Assembly: GCF_000315625.1 (NCBI RefSeq)
Contig: NW_005434613.1
Coordinates: forward strand, 342,441-406,440
Reading direction: 5' to 3'
Length of the DNA stretch: 64,000 bases
Source: Guillardia theta CCMP2712
Lineage: Eukaryota > Cryptophyceae > Pyrenomonadales > Geminigeraceae
Shown here: piece by piece, positions 30,823 through 42,800 of the stretch
Layout of the letters: the number at the start of each line of letters is the position of its first letter
How positions within the stretch are numbered: the first letter of the stretch is position 1
Made by a program: the position numbers and the translations under genes
The notes under the pieces: model-generated
What the model saw: only the letters and a program-made list of their open reading frames with translations
What the model was told of the DNA's origin: nothing
Database searches by the model: none

Positions 30823-33800
30823 TCAGTTGGTAGCGACGCGCTGATTGATAGCAAGCGCGATGGAATCTAAAACCGAATTCTCGTTGGCCAGCAGATCCTT
30901 CTGCAAGCTGATGATGCTTTGTACGCTCCCTTGCACGTGCTGCCCACTCAAGCTCTCAAACTCAGCCTTTGCACCCAGGCAGATCTTGGAGGAGTAGGGG
31001 AAGGGATGTAGGAACGATCCTCCGATGTAGAGGCACGTTCCCACCCTCGTTATGCTCGTCACGCTCCCGTCCACTCCTCCTCCTATCGTCGCCCACACTC
31101 CCGTGAACACATGGAAGCGAGCGATGTGCGGGTAGGAGAGCCCGTCGACGCTAACGAAGTCTCCTCCTACATACAGGTAGTCTCCTAGCAGCGACAGGGC
31201 CTTCACGCTAGCGTCGAAGTCCCCGAGGCTCTGCCATGCTCCGTCCTGAAGCCTGCACAAGTTGCGCTCCCCCGTCTCTCCTGCGAGCCTGAAGGCTCCT
31301 CCGATGAAGAAGTGCCCTTGCTCTAGCAGAAGCTTGTACACTGTCCCTCCTTCGATCCTGCTCCCCACTCTCTGCCACTGGCTCCCATCGTAGTAGCACA
31401 CGTACTGCAGCATACGACATTAGCAACATTTTCTCCCGCTCTCTCCCTCCTCCTCACCCGACATCCGTTGGGGTCCCGTGACTTGAACTTGCCGGCAATG
31501 TACAAGTTCTGACCCGCGACGGCCAAGCTGAAGACAGCTCCTACAAGGTCTTGCGGACCAAAGTTGACCCACCAGCTACCGTTCCATGCGATCACTCCTG
31601 CGCATGCCATGGACGTGCTCCTGACCTGCGAGGAAAGGTCATGGAGAGGAAGGGGGGAGAGATGGAACAGACAGGAAAGATTCTTGTGAAAGATCCTCCC
31701 AGGATGAGAAGGTCGTTGTAGACGACCATCGTGTTAACCGCTCCATCCAGACTGTAAGCAAGCAACTTCTGACTTTGACCGTCAACTTGCATGACCTGGA
31801 GTAGTCGTGAGCAAGGCACGACCAGCACGCTCGAGTGTGTTACGTTAGGAGAAGTTTCGCCGGTCTGACTCTCGAAGACGGAAGAGAAGTAGAGCAGATC
31901 TTTGTACATCACGGTGGATGTGACGGTTGAGAAAGATGCGCTAACCAGAGGATAAAAGGAAGAGTTGGAAGCTGAAGCGAAAGTTTCAGTACAGAAAGAG
32001 CCAGTGAACAGGGAGCAAGGAGAGAGAAGATTGGAAAGAGAGGAGGAGAAGAGAGGAAAACGTGAATGAGGCGAATCGTAGATAGCAAGGAGGAGGAGGA
32101 GGAGCAAGAGGAAGAGGAGCAAGAGGAAGAGGAGGACGAGTAGGAGTAGGAGGATCAGGAGGTGGAGGAGGTGGAGGAGTAGGAGTAGGAGGAGAAGGAG
32201 TAGTAGTAGGAGGAGGAGGAGGAAGAGTAGGAAGGAAGAGGAGTGGGGGGGGGGGGGGGGGGAGGGAGGAGGAAGTACATTACCATTCTTCGAATCCGCA
32301 ACCTCCAGTGCGATGAAACCAGAACCGGACGATTTCAAACCAGCAACGACCGATCGGCCGAACAAGAATGGTTGCTGCATCGCGTCTAAGCGCTTACAAG
32401 GCAGGAGACAACAATTTACCTCAACGTTGCTCGATCTCGACACCTCCCCCTCCTTCACTACCACCTGCACGTTCACCGACCCTGACAGGGGAGGCGTGCG
32501 ACACTCGATGATCCCCCCCACCAGCGAGACGTCGAGGCAATAGGAGGAGCCCAGCAGGACCTGGAGCTCGAAGGAGGAGTTGGTCAGCCTCGGCTCCACA
32601 AACAAGGCGTTGATCTGCACGGACGTGTTGCCCTGCATGTTTGCTAACGAAGGGGCGACGCTGAGGATCTTCGGCCTTGGCAAGACCTCCACTCGAACTT
32701 CGTGCAACGCACTGGTATCCTCTCCTCCAAACGCCGTCCCGCCGTTGTCCAGCGCCAAGATCTGCAGCACGACAACTCCGAACTCCTCAGGAGAGGTGGA
32801 CAGGGTAAGAGTGCCGTCTTGACGCAACGAAGGCATGTTGGTGAAGAGGTAGGAGCCATCGGGAATGACGCTGACTAGGAACGTGACACTCTGAAACGCC
32901 TCCATTCTCGTTCCAGGACTGATGTCCGTCGCAAACTTGGGCAGGCTGTATTCAGAACCCTGGATGACTTTGAGGTCGGGCTGAGGGATGGAGAACGAGG
33001 GCGGCTGGTTGACGATGAGGAAATTTAGAGTCAGAAGGAGCTTGTCGCTCGAGTCCCTTCCTCCCCTGAGTGTCCCGCCGTCGTCGACGAGGACGACGCT
33101 GACGTCACAAGTCCCCTGCCAGAACCCTTGCCAGTCGAAGTTGAGATACCCCGACAGGTTCACGTGCGGGCGCTGGACAAACAAGGAGGAGTTGCAGTCG
33201 CCCAGGAGCGAGCTGATGAAACTCAGCTTCTGATTCCTCTCGTCCAGCGGCTGCTCAACGAGCTGCAGGACCTGCTTGCTGTACGTTCCGCTGTCAAGGC
33301 TCGGGATGATAAGGTGATTGAAGAGAGTGCGGAACGAGGGCGCTGTGTTGACAGGCTGAACGTGGAGGGAAAAGGTGGAGGTTGTGAGGTCAGAACCATT
33401 CCTTGCAGTCCCTCCGTCGTCTTGCAGCGTGACTGTGACGTCAAAGTCTCCGTTGACATACTGACCAACAGAGAAGCAGAGTGTTCCGTTGAGCGACAGG
33501 TGGAAGGAAGAGAACACTTGGCTCCCGTTCCAGGCGCTGGCAACAGCAGCAGTGTCCCTGAGCGAGAAGGTCATGCTCTGGTTGGCCTCGAACCAGGGGC
33601 CTGGCGATATCTTGGTAGCAAAGTTAAGGTAGCAATGAGACTCGGTGCCTTCCAGGATGGCTATCTGCGGGAGGAGAGTGAACGAGGGAGGAGCGTTGGG
33701 GCTGAACAGGAGGAGGGTGAACGTTTGCTCGAGCGACCTGTTGTAGTTTCCTGTCGCGGGATCTCCCGGCCCGTTGTCGGAGAGGATGACGCGGAAACGA

Positions 33801-36800
33801 GCAGAGCCGAAGGCGAACCGGGCGGTAGAGAAGGACAGAGTTCCCACCAGCTGACCCCCGTCAGCTGAGAAACCGAGAGATGGAGGGTCGACGAAGAGCT
33901 CAGGAGAGTCGAAATTGAACGACCAGGTGAGCGACTGGTTGACATCGTTCTCTCCAGCTGAGACATTGTGCGCAAACACAAGCAGCTGCCTCGCTCCTGA
34001 GATGCCGGTAACGTCAGTCGCCTGGAACGTCGGGATGTGATTGGTGGGCAGGACTCTGATCGTGAAGTTGTGGAGAGGACTTGTCAAGTCGACCTGAGGG
34101 ACGTTGAAGTTGAAAGCGTGGTCGGAGATGCTAGCAGAGAACGACGACTCTCCTCTGATACCCCTGGACGTGAAGCAGAGAGTTCCATTCGGGGATATCG
34201 TCGGCATCTCTTCCAGAACAAGTTGCCAGTCTTGACTCTGTACGTGAAACTCCACACTCTGACAAGGGAAGTGCGAGGCCCCGTTCTTGCAGCACAACCT
34301 CTCATCGGGGAAGGTACTTCCAAACACAGCCACAGTCGTCATGCTGGAAGAAGTTTGTTGGATGTACATCCCATTCACTCCCATGTAAGCTCCGGTTGTT
34401 GAATTCCGCGGCTGCAAACAAGTCTGTGCGTTGCAGCGCCAACCAGAAAAGGCGGTGCTGGTAGCAACTTCAGCGAAGGACGCGATGGCATTGTTGATGC
34501 CGTTGGCTACCATGATACTCTTTCCCTCGTCGTCCGAGACGACAGAAACAGCACCGATGAGCGAGTCAACCTTGTTGAAGTAGAAGGAGTAGACCACCAC
34601 CCCATACTCCAGGCTCATGGCCATGAGCTTCGGGCCAGAGTTTGACTCGTAGTACTGCCATTCAGTGATCCCTCCTGCATCGATCCTCAGGTTGTAGCCA
34701 TGGTGGGAGACTTGATACTCCGTCAGGTCCCTGTTCCTCAGCCGCAAGTTCTCGTACTCAGTGATTGAGCTCATTTCAGTAAACTTCTTCAGCTGCACGT
34801 TGTACTGCAAGATCGTTGACTTCGGCTGCGCGTTGACACTCGCGACTTGCCCGATCGCCAGGTAAGTCGTGCCATCGGACACGAAGCTGTACAACTTCTT
34901 CACCCCGCGCAAGCAAGGAGTTGAGAAATCGGTGTCGGAATTCAGACAAGTCGGCAGGCAGAACAGTTTGCGGCTGTAAACATCAGCTCTGATCGTGGGA
35001 ACACTCTTGAATTCACTTCCAAGGTTCTGAAGGAACACGTAGGTCCTGCTGTCGGAGTCTAGAATGTAAACTGGTAACGAGACGCATTTGGCCTGCCCAG
35101 GAGAATTTCCCAAACCCACAACAAGGAGGTCCGTCATTGTGTTCTTGTAAGACGCTTTGACCACCTCGATGTCAATGTTCTCGGCCTTTGGCAGGGAGAA
35201 GCTGTTGTACCTTGCGAAGGTGATGTTTGAACATTGAAGCTCGTTCTTGACGATCCCGTTCACAATGTCGCAGCTCGACACGTTATAGTCGATCATCCAG
35301 AACTGAATGTCATACTGCGTCTCTTCCTCTATCGACACGATGAGATGGTTCAACCTGTCCAATCTTGCCAAGGAAGCATTCACGTTGGCGACCCTGTTGA
35401 CTTGTTGAAATTTTAGCTCCGTAGAACTCCAGGAATACAGGGCGGATCCGGAGCAGTTGAGATCTGAGGCATGAATGTAGGAGAACAAGAGATAGTGATT
35501 GATCTTGTTAAATCTCTCATTCGTAAAGTAGTTCAGCGCACTCAGACTCGGATTTTCTTTCCCATCGCACGTCAGATACGGAACACACTGAATCTCTTCA
35601 AACTTGTCACCCATCAGGCGATAAACACAGGTCTTATGTGCATATGCAACGTAGAAGCAATACATCACAGTGTCTGGATAGCTCGTCGGCGACATGTCTC
35701 CGAACTTGACAAACATCGCTGGCTCAGAGTTCTGAATCACTTGCGCAGCTGTAAACTCGTCATTCTGCCTGCGCATGATCACGATGTCTACGGAGTTGTT
35801 GGAGCCCACGACGGTCTGGTTGGCGATCAGCAAGAAGTTCTTGCTCCCGGCAGAGAACTGGTGGAAACCCAGGGAGCGAGAAGTCCACAAGATCTTCGGG
35901 CACGCCTTGGGGTCAAGGCAATCATTGAAGGAATCCTGGATATGCGTGATCAGCATCAGATGTGACAGACAAGACAAGATGTAACAGACAAGACAAATGT
36001 ATCATAGAAGACATCTCACCTTGAAGTCGTTGAAGTTTCTTTCCCCGTCCTTGATGACGTCGATGTATCTCAACTGCCCGTCAGCATCTCGGCTGAACGA
36101 GGACAAAGCGCCATCGTAGAAGGAGGCGACGACGACGCGGGTGCCATACCCACTTACAAACACACTGTGCGCTCCAATCAGCCCGTCGACAACACGATTG
36201 TTGTCTGTTTGATCCCCATCGGTGATCTTTCCCATGAAGGAAAGCATTCCTGTTGTACTATCCACTTGGAAGATCATAACAGTATTCAGCAAGTCAGACA
36301 CTGCATACAGATTCTGATAGTCAGAGGAAATGGCGATGCTCTGCAAGAACAACAAGTCAGTATCTACTCCTGCATCCTGCCATGGCTCTACCTGCAATCC
36401 CAGAGCTGAATCGTACAAGACGGTGTCGTTGTTCTGATGAAGTTGTCCACTCTCCGGATTCCTCGAAAACAGCAGAATTTTCTTGATTCGCATATCAGAA
36501 CAGACAAGAACAACCCAGACATATACAACCTGAGACTCTCTTGCAGCTACATACACGCTGATGTTGCTTGCAACGATCGAGACAGGTCCCTCAAGGTACT
36601 GAACTTTGCTGTAGATCGGTTTCCAGGTAAGCTCTGATATCCCGCTCACTGCGTCTCGGGTTGCAAAGATCAAAGAGACTGAGGCATCCAGGTAGTCTTG
36701 CAGCAGCTTGACTGAGACAGCGTTGGGAGTAAGAATTGCCTGACCGCCCCCGAAGTCAGTTCGAGATGGACATTCTTCAAGCTGTAAGACCCTCGTCAGT

Positions 36801-39800
36801 CGAGCCTGTTGCTAAACACAACAAGAACAACCTCAAGGAAGAATCCATCATTCCATCGCAAGAAGAGGGAGGCGCTGGAGCCCTGAGGGACCACTAGGAA
36901 AATCTCCCTTGACCATTCGTAGAAGGAAACCTGTTTCAAGTCAAACTTCATCGCATCTTGACTTTCTCGTTCTTGCTCACCGATTCAGCCATTGTTGTAG
37001 AAATGTTCTGAACTCGCAGACATGTCAGAGCGTTGCTAGCAGAGCACTTGTAGACGAGCGAGGGTTGCTGAAGCAACACAGTCAGGAAAACAGGAACTAT
37101 AAAAATTCTACTATTGAGCTCACTGTATCATCAAGGATGGATATCACAACATGCAGATAGTTCCCAATAATCTTCGTAGCAACTCCAGAAGCAAGTGGCG
37201 ATGCGTCGTTGAGGGTGAGAACTTTGTCAAGAACTAGTCCTTCTGAATCTGCCCAACAAGCTTACTCCTTGACCTTCAATGAAGCTGAACATACCTTGAA
37301 CAATACGATACAACGTCGCTAGAGGACATGATGGACAAGAGGGAGCGAACGAAGTCAGTGCGATGTAATCTTGTCCGCCATATGAGAAGTTGGTGATAGC
37401 AGATGAGTGCTGATTGTCTATTTCTGTTCTGTTCGCCAGTGCAAGCGAAATAGAACCTCCATCCTCAATGATCGGGTACGCATAACTTGATCCAACATAG
37501 TTGACGACGATAGCATACTTCATCTGCGTCATGTTATGATCGATGATCGTCCACTGTAACAATCACATCTCAGTCATGATCACATGAATCGCTCAGAGGG
37601 TACCTGTCTTGCTCCGTTCGTGGGAACGGCTTGAATCTCATAAAGAAGACTGTTGGAGCGATTGAAACCAAACAGGTAAGAATGCACTTGTAATGATACT
37701 GAATCCCAGCTCCTTGCCGCGAGGAAATAATCATTCCCGCCGACCTCGAAATGTAGAAATGAAGAATATCCACAGGATTGGAAGGGCGCTGGTGTCGAGG
37801 CCTCCCAGTTTTCTCTGCTCAACGACCAAGGCAGCAGAGTCGTGACGAAAGTCCAGGTCGAATCATTCGCTGCCCTCTGGTAGACTTCGCTAGATGTCAG
37901 GAAGTAGAATGAAGTGAAAGTTCCGGTCAGGTTCTGATTGAGGTATCCTGCCGCTGTCGTGTACCACAACCTGGTCGTGCGCTCAGTCGTAGGAATGAAT
38001 CCGCAGTCTCGCTGCAGGCAAACTCGCTGTATTAAGGGAATCCATCCCCAGTCCGTCAGGTTGCTTTCTTGTACGAACCTCTCAACAGAGACTGAAGTAC
38101 GTCTGAAGCCAAAGTCCCAAGGAGGGGTCACACAAAAGATCGAGGTACAGGACTGGGAGGAACAGGACAGGTTGGCCTCAGCAGAAACCATCGAGTGACT
38201 GCCGTATGAGAATCGGCAACGATATCGCTGAGGAGTCGGAGGAGTCAGTGGACACGAGGAGACGGTCGTACGAGCTCACCTCGTTGGCCTTGAAGTTACC
38301 GATGACCTTCATGCTCGCGTTTGTCTCGATGGGACTCCACGTAAGAGAAGGAGAGTTCCATCCGTTGGGTAGAGGACTTCTCGTGCTGACCCAGTACTCT
38401 TCCTTGAACGGGAAGACTTTGGGGATTTCTCCCTTCGCCCTGGTAGCAAGTCAATCGGACGAGAGCAGACAGAGCTCGGAGGTGCAGTACCATTGATACA
38501 TGGAGACAACCTGGTCTCGTGTCAACGAGCTCTTGAAGATCTTTACGTGTTTCAGCAGGCCAACGTGCGGGAAAACATCGCCAGTCTCCCTGTCCTCCAG
38601 GTTTCCAACTGTGAAAGGGACCCTAGAGGCTGCGCACTTGCGCTGAGACATGAAAGGGTACGTGATAGCGCCACATTGCTGCTGTCCACATGCATGGACG
38701 CTATGAACCTGAGAGGTGAAGTTACACATGACCATGATTTCATCAAGAAAGCAAGATTCACCATCTCGCCATTGACAAACAGCGTCACGTTCCTTCCATC
38801 GTAAGTACCAACCACGTGAGTCCATCGGTAGAGGTCAAGAGCAGGAGTGACGGCGTGGACCAGTCTGGCTGTACTGCCCTCTAGGGACATCTCGAAGAAG
38901 AAAGTCGTCGAACCTCCGTTGGCGTCCATGATGTTACTGTACGCTAGCCTCCAACCTGACAGGCAGTCTGGGTTCTGCTGGTAGACTCCCACCAGCCCGG
39001 AGAACGGGGTTGAATCTCGCTCCATGGTGAAGAGCACTTCAACGGCTAGGCTGCTGCTGGGCAGCTGATTTCTCTTGAAGGGATCCAGCAGCTCAATGTC
39101 GTCAGTGATGTAGAGCCCGACATTGAGGTTGCCGTCGAGCTGCATGCTCTCGAACTTGCCGTTGTTGACCAGAAAAGTGCGAGAGCTCAAGGGGAGAGGA
39201 GCTGCCACGTCCAAGTGAAGAGAGCACCTGTTGACGCATCCCGTCAGCCTTCGTCTCAACCTGACTGCGCTCTTACCTTGGGCCTGTCAGCACCAACCCT
39301 CCAAGTCCTGAGCTGGAGTCCGTGAAGACAGCATCAGCGATGGTGGTGTCAGAAGATTGGCGGCAGTCACTAGCGGTGCTGCTCCGGATGTAGGTGCAAG
39401 ATTCTCCAGTGCAGGACACAGTTTGACCCGAGCTGAAGTTGTTCACTTGATCACTGACGTGCGAACGTTGCAGACTTTGACCGTTGAAATCCCATGACCC
39501 AACACAACTTGTTGGCAGAGGTATGCCTGCGTTCTGCTGTGGGCTTGCAGAAGAGGCGAGCTCAGCTAGAGTCGGGCAGCCGTTTGCTGATATCAAGAAA
39601 GTACTGTTGCCACTGCTGAAACTTTCCCATCCACAGAGGAACGATAGAAATTTGGACCCTTGAGGCATATCAGTGCTGACCTTTTCCATCTTGATCCTCT
39701 CCTCCCCTACAAACACACTTAAGACGAGAAATTTCTCCATATGTACAACAACTTACCATCAACAAGTCTGTCGACAAAGATATTGCTCCCTGTGATGTTG

Positions 39801-42800
39801 AGCCTGTAGATTGAAATGGAATTCTCATACATATCCACACCATACACGTATCTTCCGTCGGGACTGAAAGCTGCAAAGAAAGGTCAGCAAACTTGTCATG
39901 ACACGATACTTCACATCACCTCTGGCCTGCGACGACAAAAGTCCCTGCTCTTGGCCGATCTTGTCCACTCCATGGGAAACATAGTTCAACCAACCGTCTG
40001 AGGACAGGTTGTACCTAGACAAAGATGCTGGCAGGAAGCATTTGGCTGTTGAGATCATGGTAGCAAAGTTGTCCACACATAGTGACCTGACGTTTTCATA
40101 GACTTGAACATGTTTGACCTGCTTGTCGCTCATGCAGACTTGATTGGTCATATCTGACACCCAAAGGCGATCGGCGGATACGTTGCCCTGGTCAACATTT
40201 GCGAACTGGAAGTCTGGCGGGTCATTGATGGAGACAATCTGCAATGAGAAATGATGTACAATGCTGAATGGCTCATCTAGCGGCAGACCCGACGCTCCGT
40301 TGTCTTTAAGCCGAAAGTCGATGGAAATGTTGCCCGAGAAGAATGGAGTGAAGTACAACACAAGCTCTCCAAACTTCGCGTTGAATGTGAGAGATGGGAA
40401 CTTGGCAAACGCGTTTGGCGGGAAGATTCTTTCGACGACCAAGGACAGTGTCTGACTTGCTTCGTTGGCTGGCCCCGGGCTGACGTCAACAAGGAATTGC
40501 GACAGGATTGCTTTGCCATGGTTTTCAGAGAGCTGATAATTGGAGTACTGTGAAGATATGGCAAAGGACGGCGGATCATCAACGCAAGTGACATTTAGCA
40601 TGATCTGATAGATGGAAGTTGAGTTTTGTCCACGATACATCGTACCTCCATCATCCTGTAGTGATAAGTTCACGTATGTGATGCCGCAGTAATTTGGGTC
40701 TGGGATGACTTGGATGTAGCCAGAGCCATTGATGATGGATGTGTTGACCAGAAGCACGTCGGACGGAGCAGCAGAGGTGAAGAATGAAACAGTTTGAGAC
40801 GGTTCGTACATGCTCGCATGACCGTCTGAGCTGATGTTCTCCGCGAACAGGAGCAGGTCGCTTCTAGAGTCTTCCAAGAATGAGATCTCAGGAAGCACAA
40901 GTTGAAAGGCAGGCTGCAAGTTTTGAAACAGAACATCGATGGTCAGCTTCAATGCCCTCGACATCTTCTGCGTCCCATCAGCCGTATGGTTGTCTTGAAG
41001 GTAGACTGAGAAAGAGATAGTCCCTGATACATGCGGTTTCAAGGTAAACGACAGGCTCCCGTCCGCATAATCCAGAGCAGGTTCTGAATCGAAGATCGCT
41101 TTGCTTGCGTTCATGTCATCAGGGACAATAAAAAAAGTAGCTGTTTGCGTTTCGCACGAGTACCTCTCCGGGCAGTTCTCAGAGCCAGTTCCATCCTCGA
41201 ACACGCCACATGAGATGGCGTAGGCAAACGAGGAGTATCGATGCGACAAGGAGTTGTAGTCCGTGCAAGACCTTTCCAGCGGAGGCTGAAAAATATCTCC
41301 GGCAGGACCAAGACAGCCTGTATCTTCCACAAGAGCAAACCTGTCGGTCACGAGCTCGAAGTAGGGAGGATCATTGACAGGCAAAACATCAATCGTGATG
41401 TTGGAGATCGGACTTGAATCGTCTCCTCCTCCGCTATCACGCAGGTACAAGCTGTACAAGGCACTCCCAAAGCGATGGAGGACTGGCTTGATGATGAGAA
41501 CCCCAAACTCTCCGTCCGTTACCATACTCTCGACATCCAACAAGCCCGGCTCGCCTTCAACGGGGTAGATCACCCATGTCAAGTCCTGAGCTTGTTCGTT
41601 CCAACCTCCCCGAGAAACGTTGCCTGCAACTTTCAGTCGAGTTTTGTCAGCATCCTCCTTGATTGTGACGCTCTCGTTGAGCAGGGAGAACGTCGGCGGC
41701 TGGTTGACCTCCAGGATTCTCAAGTTGACGCGATAGGGCACCACTGAGCCCTGGACGCGTTCGCAGCTGTCGGAGAAGTTCCTCTCCAACGTCAAGTCGA
41801 ACACGATGAGACCATTCCGCTGAGGGGCGAGGGGGCATGTGATGTTTCCGTTGAGGTTGGCCGTACAACCAGCCTCAGATGTCAGCAACCAGTACTGCCG
41901 ATCGCTCTGTGCGATGTCGAAGAACGTCACGTTGGTGGTAGCGTTGGCCTCGTAGGGGATCCTTACCTCGAAGACAGAGAGGGCTATGAAGTACTTGTTG
42001 TTCAAGGGCAAGACCGCAAGATCTTGAAAGGCTGAGAGAGTGAAGGTGCCGTCTGAGTTTTCAAGGACTTGGTAATCATGTTGGACAAGGTACCAGTAAG
42101 GCTCGATCTCCACCGTAAAGTTGTGTGGCTCCGACCTGTTCACCCCGCCGTTTTCTGTTCCCCCGTTGTCCTCGAGAAAGACGTGAATCACAAACTGACC
42201 GTATGATGCTGATGTGTTGGGAGCTCGGACCGTGATATTCCCCTCTTTGTTTACCTCTATCTCAGTTTCTTGAAACAGACTGAAGTCGCCGTCAGCAAAT
42301 TCGACCCGGAAGCTGTAGTCCTGAAATTCCTCCAACGGCCCAGTTGTGATGTTTTCTGCAACTCGCCCTCGTTGCCAACGGGCTGAGTACTGCACGACCA
42401 GACATGAAAGAAGTTGTGAGAACGAAGGTTGGTTGTTGACGGGCACGATCGTCAAGATGAGATAGTGAGGTTCAGAAGTGTTGATCCCCCCGTTGTCCCA
42501 TCCACCATTATCAACAAGAACAAGCGTCAACATCGCTGCTCCATCCAGAAAGCTCTTGAGCTGGAATGTCAAGTTCCCTTGCCCATTCACAATCTCTACG
42601 CTGGGCTGGATCTCGAACAAATCAGATGCGTTTGTTGTCACCTGGAACGACAAGGACTGGTTGACTTCATCGTAGGCCGTCAGGGGTCCTGGTCGTATAT
42701 CAGAGAGGACGTCTGTGTTGCTGTACAGCTGACTCGAACTTGAAGCTTCCAACACGGCCAGAGTTGCAGTGCAATTGAAGGTAGGAGCATCATTCACAGC

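Noticed and set aside
32085-32270. Poly-Leu transmembrane segment in the giant protein
   Set aside because: It lies in an intron with a donor after VADSKNG and an acceptor near 31955; the purine tract only looks like a membrane helix.
33128-33868. 246-codon plus-strand ORF inside the giant gene
   Set aside because: Antisense shadow of the cadherin-like repeats; no domain signal.
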